Shown here one piece after another: positions 18,373 through 26,518 of a stretch of DNA of 64,000 bases. The notes below the pieces were generated by a model. It was not told the DNA's origin. It saw only the letters and a list, made by a program, of their open reading frames with translations, and ran no database searches. The first letter of the stretch is position 1. The number at the start of each line of letters is the position of its first letter. Source of the DNA: VAZQ01 sp963725065 (GTDB lineage: Bacteria > Pseudomonadota > Alphaproteobacteria > Rhizobiales > Xanthobacteraceae); NCBI GenBank assembly GCA_963725065.1, contig CAVRXD010000040.1, forward strand, positions 26,901-90,900, read 5' to 3'. The translations under genes were made by a program, and so were the position numbers.

Positions 18373-19956
18373 ATGAGCCCGACGAAGTCCGAGGATGCGA
18401 TCGGCGCAAAGGGGCGACCGTTCACCGGCGCGGAATATCTCGCCAGTCTGCGCGACGGCCGCGAAGTCTACGTCTACGGCGAGCGCGTCGACGACGTCAC
18501 CACGCATCCGGCGTTTCGCAACGCCGCGCGCTCGATCGCCCGGCTCTACGACGCCTTGCACGACCCGAAGACCAAGGACCTGCTCACCTCGCCGACCGAC
18601 ACCGGGTCGGGTGGCTACACCCACAAGTTCTTCCGTGCGGCGCACTCGCGCGACGAACTCATCGCGCAGCGGGATGCCATCGCTCAGTGGGCGCGGATGT
18701 CCTACGGCTGGATGGGTCGCTCCCCCGATTACAAAGCCTCCCTGATGAACACGCTCGGAGCCAACCATCAGTTCTATGGAAAGTTCTCCGGCAACGCCAA
18801 GGCCTGGTATCGGCGCGCGCAGGAATACGTGCTGTTCATGAACCACGCCATCGTGAACCCGCCTTTGGACCGCGCCAAGGCTCCCGACCAGGTCAAGGAC
18901 GTGTTCATCACCATTCAGAAGGAGACCGACGCCGGCATCTATGTGTCCGGAGCCAAGGTGGTGGCGACGTCGTCCGCGCTCACCCACTACAACTTCCTGG
19001 GCCAGAACGCGGCGGTGCCGACCCACGACACCGATCTCGCGGTGATGTTCATCGCGCCGATGAATGCGCCGGGCGTCAAGCTCCTGTGCCGCACGTCCTA
19101 CGAAATGATGGCGAGCGTGATGGGCACGCCGTTCGACTATCCTCTGTCCTCGCGCTTCGACGAGAACGACGCCATCTTCGTCTTCGATAATGCGTTCATT
19201 CCGTGGGAAGATGTGCTGCTGCATCGCGATCTCGAAAAGCTCAAGATTTTCTTCCCGCAATCGGGCTTCCTGGCCGGCTACCAGTTCCAGGGCTGCACGC
19301 GGCTTGCGGTCAAGCTCGACTTTCTGGTCGGCATCATCGCCAAGGCGCTGCGCACGACCGGCGCCGACGAGTTCCGCGGCAACCAGGCGATGCTGGGCGA
19401 GGTGATTGCCTGGCGCAACCTGTTCTGGGCGCTGACCGAGGCCATGGCGGCCAATCCCACGCCGTGGGTCGACGGCGCCGTGTTACCCAACGTTCAGTCG
19501 GGATCGAGCTACCGCGTGTTCGCCGGCGAAGCGTATGGACGGGTCAAGGAAATCGTGGAGAAGATCGTCGCCTCGGCGCTCATCTACCTCCCGTCTTCGG
19601 CCAAGGACTTCAAAAATCCGATAGTCGATAAATACCTCGCGAAATATGTGCGCGGCTCGCACGGCATCGGTTACAAGGAGCGCATCAAGGTGATGAAGCT
19701 TCTGTGGGACGCGATCGGCACCGAGTTCGGTGGCCGCCACGAACTCTACGAGATGAACTACGCCGGCAACCACGAGGACATCCGCATCCAGGCGATGTGG
19801 AACGCGCGCACGACCGGCACGCTCGACGGCATGATCGCGCTCGCGGATCAGTGTCTTTCCGATTACGACGAGAACGGCTGGTGCGGTGACACCTGGCTCG
19901 ACCCGGATGATGTCGCGTATCCAGGCGTGCCCGGCGTCAAACGCGCCGCGGAGTAG
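18373..19956 (+). CDS. hpaB: 4-hydroxyphenylacetate 3-hydroxylase-family flavin monooxygenase (HpaB type)
   Basis: 527 residues, the length of HpaB oxygenases (about 520). The N-terminus FTGAEYLASLRDGREVYVYG, the block FRAAHSRDELIAQRDAIAQW, the FAD-contacting region around SGAKVVATSSALTHYNFLGQ and the C-terminal ERIKVMKLLWDAIGTEFGGR are family features. These enzymes use FADH2 supplied by a separate reductase to hydroxylate phenols. The reductase follows six bases downstream. The ATG at 18373 is preceded by AAGGAG about ten bases away. The substrate could be 4-hydroxyphenylacetate or another phenol; the pca genes nearby make a different aromatic plausible. Confidence 0.88.
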   Translation: MSPTKSEDAIGAKGRPFTGAEYLASLRDGREVYVYGERVDDVTTHPAFRNAARSIARLYDALHDPKTKDLLTSPTDTGSGGYTHKFFRAAHSRDELIAQRDAIAQWARMSYGWMGRSPDYKASLMNTLGANHQFYGKFSGNAKAWYRRAQEYVLFMNHAIVNPPLDRAKAPDQVKDVFITIQKETDAGIYVSGAKVVATSSALTHYNFLGQNAAVPTHDTDLAVMFIAPMNAPGVKLLCRTSYEMMASVMGTPFDYPLSSRFDENDAIFVFDNAFIPWEDVLLHRDLEKLKIFFPQSGFLAGYQFQGCTRLAVKLDFLVGIIAKALRTTGADEFRGNQAMLGEVIAWRNLFWALTEAMAANPTPWVDGAVLPNVQSGSSYRVFAGEAYGRVKEIVEKIVASALIYLPSSAKDFKNPIVDKYLAKYVRGSHGIGYKERIKVMKLLWDAIGTEFGGRHELYEMNYAGNHEDIRIQAMWNARTTGTLDGMIALADQCLSDYDENGWCGDTWLDPDDVAYPGVPGVKRAAE

Positions 19957-19962
19957 ACCCGC

Positions 19963-20517
19963 ATGAGCTGGATCGACCAACGTCCCGACGACGCCATGGA
20001 CGGTGCCTTCACGGCCGTCGGGCCCGAGATCGTACGCACGGTCGAGCCCGGCGTCTTCCGCGAAGCGATGAGCCTGCTGGGCGCCGCCGTCCACGTCATC
20101 ACCACCGCCGGCCCGGGCGGCAAGGCCGGCGCGACCGCGACGGCGGTCTGCTCGGTCTCGGATGCGCCGCCCACGCTGCTGATGTGCCTCAACCGCCGCA
20201 GCCAGACCAATCCGGCCGTGGTGGAGAACGGCGTGTTCTGCATCAACACCCTCGGCCACAGCGGAGCGGAGATCGCCGACATATTCGCCGGGCGCACCGG
20301 CGTGTCCGGCAGCGATCGCTTCACCAGCGGGGAATGGCTGACGCTGTCGACCGGCAGTCCGGTGCTCGCGTCGTCCGTGATCGCGTTCGACTGCCGCATC
20401 ATCGAGGTCAGGTCGGTCGCGAGCCACAATGTGTTCTTCGGCGCGGTCGAAACGGTGCGCGTCGGCCCGGCCGGCCGGGCCTTGGTCTACCACGACCGCG
20501 CCTACAAGCACGTGTGA
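19963..20517 (+). CDS. hpaC: flavin reductase partner of the HpaB-type monooxygenase (HpaC type)
   Basis: 184 residues. The flavin-reductase-like fold is shown by FREAMSLLGAAVHVITTAGP, GATATAVCSVSDAPPTLLMC (flavin-binding TATA/CSVS turn) and NPAVVENGVFCINTL. HpaC-type proteins reduce FAD with NADH and hand FADH2 to the oxygenase. Six bases separate it from hpaB, so the two are co-transcribed and are expected to form one two-component system. The first about 30 residues are extra relative to E. coli HpaC. Confidence 0.9.
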   Translation: MSWIDQRPDDAMDGAFTAVGPEIVRTVEPGVFREAMSLLGAAVHVITTAGPGGKAGATATAVCSVSDAPPTLLMCLNRRSQTNPAVVENGVFCINTLGHSGAEIADIFAGRTGVSGSDRFTSGEWLTLSTGSPVLASSVIAFDCRIIEVRSVASHNVFFGAVETVRVGPAGRALVYHDRAYKHV

Positions 20518-20665
20518 TGCGGTGTGACGAATTCCGCCAAGAATTGGCTGCGAGATCGCCGCGAATTCGGCACGCAATGACCGCGGCGTGGAACTTCATG
20601 CGGCGCAACCCAATCGGGTTCCCTGCGTTGGATTAGAAGGGGCGAGCGATTCACCAGGAGCGAGC

Positions 20666-20854
20666 ATGAACAATCCGAACCAGCAGAAGCCGAACCAGCA
20701 GCAGCAGAACAATCCGCGTCCGGGCGAGCAGCACGGCGGCGGCGGGCAGAAGCCCGGTCAGCAGCAGCAGGGCGGCGGACAGCAGAAGCCGGGTCAGGGC
20801 GGCAGCCACGAAGGTGGTCACCAGGGTGGCCAGCAGGGCGGCACCAACCGCTAG
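20666..20854 (+). CDS. small Gln/Gly/Pro-rich hydrophilic protein
   Basis: 62 residues starting MNNPNQQKPNQQQQNNP, composed almost only of Q, G, N, P, K and H, with repeats of the type QKPGQ. No signal peptide. A good AGGAG site sits six bases before the ATG at 20666 and a terminator follows, so it is likely expressed. Such low-complexity proteins are common in Bradyrhizobium-like genomes and are presumably disordered; the function is unknown. Confidence 0.65.
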   Translation: MNNPNQQKPNQQQQNNPRPGEQHGGGGQKPGQQQQGGGQQKPGQGGSHEGGHQGGQQGGTNR

Positions 20855-20900
20855 GCGGCAAGCCGCGCATCCCTCTCGATTAGTCTTCACGGGTCATTCT

Positions 20901-20934
20901 CAGCGGCTCCGCCCTCGGCGGGGCCGCTGGTTTT
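20901..20934 (+). terminator. intrinsic terminator after the Gln/Gly-rich gene
   Basis: CAGCGGCTCCGCC and GGCGGGGCCGCTG form a strong stem with a CTC loop, followed by GGTTTTGG. The T-run is short, so efficiency is uncertain. Confidence 0.65.
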
Positions 20935-21001
20935 GGTGCATGAAGCAACACCACCGCATCTGACGCGTTTTCTCCGCGCCCGAGGTGGCTTATGATTTCG
21001 C

Positions 21002-21895
21002 ATGGCCACCGCCGCCCTCCCATTGTTTCATCTTTACGGCGACCCGCCTGACGATCAGGCGTTCGACTTCATTCATATCGAGACGATCGCGTCGCGTTCC
21101 TCGATTCACGACTGGACCATCCGCGCCCACCGTCATCGCAACCTGTTCCAGATTCTGCTGATCGGAAGCGGCGGCGGCGAGATGACCTTCGAAGCGGCCA
21201 GCATCGCGTTCGAGGCGCCATGCGCCATCCTGGTGCCGGCGACCATCGCGCACGGCTTTCGCTTCCAGCCCGCGGTCACCGACGGTTGGGTGATGACCTT
21301 CACCGAGGATGTGGCGGAGGCCATGGGCGACCGGCGCGGCGAAGCGCTTGCGCGCCTCAAGGCGCTCGCCACCGAACCGGTGGTGCCGCTCGGCGAGGCC
21401 GACGGCGAACGGCTTTCGAAGCGGGCCGAGGAACTGCACGAGGAGCGCTTCCTGGCGCGCGCCGGATTCCGGATCGCGATGCGCGGCCTGCTCGCCCTGA
21501 TCGCGGTCGAGGTGGCGCGGCTCGCGGCCGGCCGCGCGCGCGCCGGAGCGGATGCGATCGCGCTCGAACCGACCGGCGCAACCGTCGACGCGTTGCGCAA
21601 GCTGGTGGAGGAGCATTTCCAGAAGGAGCGGCAACTCGCCTTCTACGCCGACAAGCTTGCGATGACGGTCGATCGTCTCAACGATCATGTCAGACGCGCC
21701 ACCGGCGTCACCGCCGGTCACCTCATCCGCCAGCGCGTGCTCACCGAAGCCAAGCGCCAGCTCGTGTTCACCAGTCAACCGATTCACGAGATCGCCTACG
21801 ATCTCGCATTCTCCGATCCCTCCCACTTCGCCAGGTTCTTCCGCAAGCAGACCGGCACCACGCCGCACGAGTTCCGGGCGGCGCGCGGCGGGTAG
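21002..21895 (+). CDS. AraC-family regulator of aromatic degradation (HpaA/PobR-like)
   Basis: 297 residues. An N-terminal cupin-like sensor (residues about 20-110, with HDWTIRAHRHRNLFQILLIG, the metal-like His pair of this class) is joined to a C-terminal AraC DNA-binding domain with two helix-turn-helix units (LAFYADKLAMTVDRLNDHVR and IHEIAYDLAFSDPSHFARFF). This layout is that of HpaA/PobR-like activators of hydroxyphenylacetate or hydroxybenzoate genes. It lies downstream of hpaBC-like genes and converges on pcaBDC, so control of either set is a reasonable inference. Confidence 0.87.
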   Translation: MATAALPLFHLYGDPPDDQAFDFIHIETIASRSSIHDWTIRAHRHRNLFQILLIGSGGGEMTFEAASIAFEAPCAILVPATIAHGFRFQPAVTDGWVMTFTEDVAEAMGDRRGEALARLKALATEPVVPLGEADGERLSKRAEELHEERFLARAGFRIAMRGLLALIAVEVARLAAGRARAGADAIALEPTGATVDALRKLVEEHFQKERQLAFYADKLAMTVDRLNDHVRRATGVTAGHLIRQRVLTEAKRQLVFTSQPIHEIAYDLAFSDPSHFARFFRKQTGTTPHEFRAARGG

Positions 21896-21920
21896 GGGCG
21901 GGCGCGCGTCCGCATCCGGT

Positions 21921-22068
21921 CATTGTTAATAACAATGAATTAACAATGACCCCGGCGATCGCAGCCACGCAAGAAGTCTCGGTGAAACGCGGGGAAAAGC
22001 GATCGCCGAGCGTTCACGCCGCGTCTGCGATAACAATGAAAAACAATGCCGGAACAATGAAAACAATG
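21921..22068. repeat. cluster of seven AACAATG motifs
   Basis: CATTGTTAATAACAATG (21921-21937) is an inverted pair, followed by TTAACAATG, then four direct copies at about 22030-22068 (TAACAATG, AACAATG, AACAATG, AACAATG). They lie between convergent genes in sequence that is otherwise GC-rich. They may bind a regulator or be slipped-strand repeats. Confidence 0.55.
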
Positions 22069-22107
22069 ACGGCACGCCTGTCGCCTCCGTGTTGCCGTGG
22101 GCGCACG

Positions 22108-22136
22108 AAAAAACCCGGTGCGGTGTCCCGCCCGGG
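22108..22136 (-). terminator. intrinsic terminator downstream of pcaBDC
   Basis: Read on the minus strand: CCCGG-G-CGG-GACA-CCG-CA-CCGGG followed by TTTTTT. It lies about 155 bases after the pcaC stop and is the natural end of the pcaB-pcaD-pcaC transcript. Confidence 0.7.
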
Positions 22137-22291
22137 CGTCATGCGCATCTTTGGATAGTGAAAACTTTCTACAAGATTCGGTAACGCAAGTCGAGAAAAA
22201 TCGCGATCTTGCAGGCCGCAGGCGAAGGCGATTCACGGCCGCGGATACGCAAGGTCCTCGCAAAATCCTGCCGCCCGATCGGCCGCCGGCT

Positions 22292-22678
22292 TCAGCCTTT
22301 GCCGACTTCCTTGAGCACCGCGGCGGCTTCCCGGAACGCGTGATTGCCCACCGGCACGCCGCAATAGATCGCCTGCTGCAGGATGATCTCCTTGAGGTCG
22401 TCGGCGGAGAATCCGCCCTCGACCAGCGCCGCGCGCACGTGCATGCGGAATTCCTCCCACCTGCCGATCGCCATCATGGTGCCGATGACAAGGATGCGGC
22501 GCGTGCGCTCCTCGAAATGGGGACGCGTCCACACCTCGCCCCAGGCGCAGCGGGTGATGAAATCCTGCCATTCGGCGGTGAAGGCGGTCTTGCCGGCATC
22601 GGCCCGATCGACCCAGGCGTCGCCCAGGATCTTGCGGCGCGCATCCGCGCCGCTTTGGTAGCGTTCCTTGTCGTCCAT
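22292..22678 (-). CDS. pcaC: 4-carboxymuconolactone decarboxylase
   Basis: 128 residues. The family core VWTRPHFEERTRRILVIGTM and the motif EFRMHVRAALVEGGFSADDL, with DLKEIILQQAIYCGVPVGNHAF at the end, are textbook PcaC. It decarboxylates 4-carboxymuconolactone to beta-ketoadipate enol-lactone, the substrate of the upstream-encoded PcaD. Third gene of a pcaB-pcaD-pcaC run on the minus strand, with a terminator beyond it. Confidence 0.95.
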   Translation of the reverse strand: MDDKERYQSGADARRKILGDAWVDRADAGKTAFTAEWQDFITRCAWGEVWTRPHFEERTRRILVIGTMMAIGRWEEFRMHVRAALVEGGFSADDLKEIILQQAIYCGVPVGNHAFREAAAVLKEVGKG

Positions 22679-22771
22679 TGCTTCGCTCCCCGTCAGAACA
22701 ACGACGGACCGCGGGGCCGGTCGCTCGTGTCCACGTCCGTCGTCCGCGTCTCCGACCTCGATTAGCGTTAT

Positions 22772-23551
22772 TCAGGCCCGCAGAAATCCCAGCACGGTCT
22801 TCGCATACGCATCGGGTTGCTCGACATTGGAAATGTGCGCGGCGTCGAGCGTGGCGTACTGCGCACCCGGGATGTTGTTCTTGATGTACTCGTTCGCCTC
22901 GGGCGGGGTCGCCGGATCGTGCTTGCCGGCGACGACCAGCGTCGGCGCCTTGATTTTCGGCAGGAGGTCGCGCTGGTCCATGTCGCGGACCGCCTCGCCG
23001 CAGGCGAGGTAGCCTTCGAGCGGGGTGGCGGCGAACATCTCCTGCAGCCACGCAACCCGGTCGGGCGAGCGCTCGCGGAACCCCTTGGTGAACCAGCGCT
23101 CCATGTTGGGCGCGGCAAATGCCGGAACGCCTTTCTCGCGCACCAGCTTGAGACGGTCGTTCCACCCCGCCTTGTCCGGAAAATAGCTCGACGTGTTGGT
23201 GAGCACGAGGCGTTCGATCCGCTCGGGCGCGTTGGCGCCGAGCCATTGGCCGACCATGCCGCCCATCGAAAGGCCGCACCAGTTGGTCTTCTTGATATCC
23301 AGGTGGTCAAGCACGGCGAGCGCGTCGCGGCCGAGACGCTCCATCGTATAGGGACCCTTGGGGCAGCCGGATCCGCCGTGGCCGCGCCGGTCGTAGCGCA
23401 CGAGCCGAAAGTGCTGGGTGAACGGCGCGACCTGCGGGTCCCACATCCGCAGCGTGGTGCCGAGCGAATTCGACAGCATGAGCACAGGCGCCCCTTCCGG
23501 GCCTTCGACCTGGACATTGATGGGACAGCCGTCGGCATTGATCACTGGCAT
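22772..23551 (-). CDS. pcaD: 3-oxoadipate enol-lactonase
   Basis: 259-residue alpha/beta-hydrolase. The nucleophile elbow GLSMGGMVGQ (Ser), the acid in AGKHDPATPP and the His in DAAHISNVEQPDAY form the triad. Start MPVINADGCPINVQVEGPEG at 23551 is the usual PcaD start; the frame is open further upstream but overlaps pcaB. Hydrolyses the enol-lactone to beta-ketoadipate in the protocatechuate branch. Confidence 0.93.
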   Translation of the reverse strand: MPVINADGCPINVQVEGPEGAPVLMLSNSLGTTLRMWDPQVAPFTQHFRLVRYDRRGHGGSGCPKGPYTMERLGRDALAVLDHLDIKKTNWCGLSMGGMVGQWLGANAPERIERLVLTNTSSYFPDKAGWNDRLKLVREKGVPAFAAPNMERWFTKGFRERSPDRVAWLQEMFAATPLEGYLACGEAVRDMDQRDLLPKIKAPTLVVAGKHDPATPPEANEYIKNNIPGAQYATLDAAHISNVEQPDAYAKTVLGFLRA

Positions 23552-23579
23552 GATTTTCCCTTTACACTTCGTTTGCCGT

Positions 23580-24953
23580 TCAGCGCTTGCCGCCGCGCGC
23601 CTGCAGCGAACCGATGAGGCGGTCGATGAAGGTTTGCGCGGCGCCCTGATACGCCATGGGTTCGAACAATTTGGCAAGCTCGCCGGCGGTGAGCTGGCGC
23701 TTCACCCGGTCATCCTCGGCCATCACGTCCTGCAGGTCGCGCTTGGTGGCGGCGGCCTTGCGGCTGGCCTCCTCGACGATCCCATGCGCCTCGTGCTTGC
23801 CGAGCTTGGACGCGAGCGCGAACGATACCGCCTCGGCCATGATGCGTCCCCGCGTCTCGGCGAGGTTGACCCGCATGCGCGCTTCGTCGACTTCGAGCCC
23901 TTCCGCAATGTCGACGATGGCATCGAGGGCGCCTGAGGTGACGAGCGCCAGCGCGGGAAACGCCGGCCATTCCGCCTGCCAGCCGCCCAGCGCGCGCTCG
24001 TGCTCCTGCACCTGCGCGGCGCAGATGGTCGCGAGCAGATTGGGAGCGATCGTCGCGGCCGCGAGCGCGGTCGCCGCGGCGGTGGGATTGCGCTTGTGCG
24101 GCATGGTCGACGATCCGCCGCGTCCGGGCGCGGCCGGCTCGAACGCCTCCGCCACCTCGGTCTGCATCAGCAGCGAAACATCGCGGGCGATCTTGCCGCA
24201 GGTGCCGGTGAGAATCGCGAATGCCGAGGCGACCTCGGCCAGCCGGTCGCGGTGGCTGTGCCAGGGCGCCTCCGGAAGCGGCAGATCGAGCAATGCGGCG
24301 AGCCGCTCCGCGACCTCGAGCCCGCGGTCGCCGAGCGCGGCGAGCGTGCCGGCCGCGCCACCGAATTGCAGCACCAGCGCCTCGCGTCGCAGCCGCTGCA
24401 GCCGCTCGCGCGAACGCGCCAGCGCCGCCGCGTAGCCGGCGAGCTTGAGCCCGAACGGCATGGGCACGGCGTGCTGCATCCAGGTGCGCGCCACGGTGGC
24501 GGTGCGGCGATGACGCGCGGCGAGCGTCGCGAACCCTGCGATGGCACGGTCGAGGTCGGCGATGAGGGCATCGATCGCCGCGCGCAGCTCGAGCACGAGC
24601 GCGCTGTCGATGACGTCCTGGCTGGTGGCCCCCCAATGGACGTAGCCCGCCGCTGCCGCATCGGTCTTGGCGACCTCGGCGGTGAGCGCGTTGATCAGCG
24701 GGATGGCGATATTGCCGGCGGCCACCGCGGCCTCGCCCAGCGCCGCGAGGTCGTAGCGGTCGGCGCGGGCGGCCTCGGCGATCCGCTCGACGGCGAGCGC
24801 CGGGACGATGCCGACCTGCGCTTGCGCGCGCGCGAGCGCAATCGCGAAATCGAGCATGCGTTGCACGCGCGCGCGATCGTCGAGGATCGCGCGCATGGCC
24901 GCGCTCGAGATCAGCGGGGTCAGCAGTGCCGATGGAGCAAGAGGGCTGGTCAT
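23580..24953 (-). CDS. pcaB: 3-carboxy-cis,cis-muconate cycloisomerase
   Basis: 457 residues of the fumarase/aspartase superfamily, with the signature GGSSTMPHKRNPTAAA and the N-terminal block SALLTPLISSAAMRAILDDR typical of PcaB. HWGATSQDVIDSALVLELRA holds the substrate-binding TSQD. It lactonises carboxymuconate made from protocatechuate by PcaGH; pcaGH are not in this window. ATG 24953 (MTSPLAPSALL) is the expected start; an in-frame ATG 16 codons earlier is less likely. First gene of the pca run. Confidence 0.94.
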   Translation of the reverse strand: MTSPLAPSALLTPLISSAAMRAILDDRARVQRMLDFAIALARAQAQVGIVPALAVERIAEAARADRYDLAALGEAAVAAGNIAIPLINALTAEVAKTDAAAAGYVHWGATSQDVIDSALVLELRAAIDALIADLDRAIAGFATLAARHRRTATVARTWMQHAVPMPFGLKLAGYAAALARSRERLQRLRREALVLQFGGAAGTLAALGDRGLEVAERLAALLDLPLPEAPWHSHRDRLAEVASAFAILTGTCGKIARDVSLLMQTEVAEAFEPAAPGRGGSSTMPHKRNPTAAATALAAATIAPNLLATICAAQVQEHERALGGWQAEWPAFPALALVTSGALDAIVDIAEGLEVDEARMRVNLAETRGRIMAEAVSFALASKLGKHEAHGIVEEASRKAAATKRDLQDVMAEDDRVKRQLTAGELAKLFEPMAYQGAAQTFIDRLIGSLQARGGKR

Positions 24954-25215
24954 GGCGGTGCGCCGCCCGACAGCTTTAGCCGCCCGCTCGACGCCCGCCA
25001 ACCCCCAAGGCGGCGCCGAGGGACGGCAAGGCGGCCGATCGACTTGCAGTGTAGAGCCTCCACGAAAGGCCTTTCCGGATTGCCAGCCGACGCCCTATAA
25101 CTTCCGGCACAGCTCATTCGTCATGCCCGGCCCGCAGTCACGCTTGCGGAGAGGGCTTGGACTTGTCTGCGGCGCCAAGCTTGGCCATGACGCGATACCA
25201 AGATGGAGAAGACCG

Positions 25216-25668
25216 ATGGCGATGACGATGAATGGGCAAGTCCAGCTGGCCGCACCCCGGCAGGTGGTGTGGGAAAAGCTCAACGACCCGGAGGTGCTCA
25301 AGAGCTGCATCCCGGGCAGCGAGCAGCTCGACAAGATTTCGGACAACGAGTTTCAAGCCACCGCCACGGTCAAGGTCGGCCCGGTCAAGGCACGCTGGAA
25401 AGGCAAGGTCAGGCTCACCGATCTCGATCCGCCCAACAGCTATCGCATCTCCGGTGAAGGCGAGGGGGGCGTCGCGGGCTTTGCCAAGGGGGGCGCCAAG
25501 GTGTCGCTGTCCGACAAGGATGGCGGCACGCTGCTCACCTATGACGTGGAAGCCCAGATCGGCGGCAAGCTGGCTCAGCTCGGCCAGCGTCTGATCAACA
25601 GCGCGGCGAAGAAAACCGCCGATGATTTCTTCGTCAAGTTCGCCGCGGCGGTCGCGCAATCCGGCTGA
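25216..25668 (+). CDS. coxG: carbon monoxide dehydrogenase-like subunit G (SRPBCC fold)
   Basis: 150 residues. NGQVQLAAPRQVVWEKLNDP and EVLKSCIPGSEQLDKI are the diagnostic start of CoxG; the fold continues to AKKTADDFFVKFAAAVA. CoxG helps mature or anchor CO-dehydrogenase-type enzymes at the membrane. Unlike the roughly 200-residue CoxG of Oligotropha, it has no C-terminal membrane anchor. A GGAGAAG site precedes the ATG. The coxSLM genes it should precede start at 47747, about 22 kb away, beyond the accessory block. Confidence 0.9.
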   Translation: MAMTMNGQVQLAAPRQVVWEKLNDPEVLKSCIPGSEQLDKISDNEFQATATVKVGPVKARWKGKVRLTDLDPPNSYRISGEGEGGVAGFAKGGAKVSLSDKDGGTLLTYDVEAQIGGKLAQLGQRLINSAAKKTADDFFVKFAAAVAQSG

Positions 25669-25766
25669 CGGGCCGAGTTCCGACACCTCATAAATTGCCA
25701 GGCACTCTTGACGGGCCGTGCGCCGGCGGTTCAGAGTTGACTTGTTCCAATCCACGCCCCGGGGCA

Positions 25767-25787
25767 AAATCGACCCGAAGTTGCCCC
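25767..25787. other. candidate left attachment site (attL)
   Basis: AAATCGACCCGA here is identical to the sequence at 47656-47667, and the next nine bases also largely agree (AGTTGCCCC against TTTTGACCC). It lies about 100 bases after coxG and 750 bases from the integrase. No tRNA gene is involved. This is inference from position and similarity. Confidence 0.45.
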
Positions 25788-25807
25788 ATCATCAACTTGC
25801 GCCCATT

Positions 25808-26491
25808 TCATCGGCCTTTTGCGCCCGGTTTGTCACTTCCGACTGCCGGGTTTGCCAGTTGTTGTTGCTCGGCTGTTCTGTTGGCGGCGCGGCGCTTTCC
25901 ATTTTTGAATTGATCGGGGATCGACCCAGCAATGCCGTATTTGCCGAAGGTGTCTCTACGCAGATCGAGCACGGATGCGGGCCGACCGGGAAGATGTTTG
26001 CGATTAAAGGCGACGAATGTTCCGGCCGCATCAACGACCTCGCTGCTAATGGCGGCTAACTGCTTGATACTGTAGGTCCGAGTGGTGACCCTGAAAGGGC
26101 CACCGCCTTTGCTGGTGTGGCGATGGGTCTCAACTGAACAAGAGCCGCCACCTATGCCGGTAAATCGACCGTGAATGACCGGATTGCGTTTGCCGTACGC
26201 ATTAGCCACTTTGCTGAGCACCCGCTCAAACTCGCTGAACACTGGTTGCGGGTAAACCAGTTTGCCCGCCGCTCTGAGTACAGCGAGCCGCGACTTGAAA
26301 GGGATGAGAATGTAATCGTCTTGTAACCCCTCCGTGTTGCGGTGTACCAACAAGCATTCGAGAGCGAGATCAAATTCGGTTTCTAAGTACACCCAAGCCG
26401 CCGCTATTCGACCGATGGCAGCGGTTACCTCGATCGAAAGCTGATCGAGAAGGCCATTTATTTGGTCGGTGGCGCTCTGTTGCTGAGACAT
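25808..26491 (-). CDS. HEPN-like protein of unknown function beside the integrase
   Basis: 227 residues. The N-terminal 110 residues are helical and contain R102-NPVI-H107 (in YGKRNPVIHGRF), matching the Rx4-6H motif of HEPN ribonuclease/toxin domains; AWVYLETEFDLALECLLVHR resembles the first HEPN helix. The C-terminal half is basic with no motif I recognise. It ends 28 bases before the integrase stop side and is on the same strand, so it is probably the last gene of that transcript. A defence or toxin role is suggested only by the motif and the location. Confidence 0.6.
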   Translation of the reverse strand: MSQQQSATDQINGLLDQLSIEVTAAIGRIAAAWVYLETEFDLALECLLVHRNTEGLQDDYILIPFKSRLAVLRAAGKLVYPQPVFSEFERVLSKVANAYGKRNPVIHGRFTGIGGGSCSVETHRHTSKGGGPFRVTTRTYSIKQLAAISSEVVDAAGTFVAFNRKHLPGRPASVLDLRRDTFGKYGIAGSIPDQFKNGKRRAANRTAEQQQLANPAVGSDKPGAKGR

Positions 26492-26518
26492 GGCCTAGAC
26501 CTGACCTTTCGTCTGATC

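Noticed and set aside
17419..19260. A 613-codon minus-strand frame across the hydroxylase and hpaB genes
   Set aside because: It spans two well-identified plus-strand genes and has the Arg/His-rich composition typical of antisense frames.
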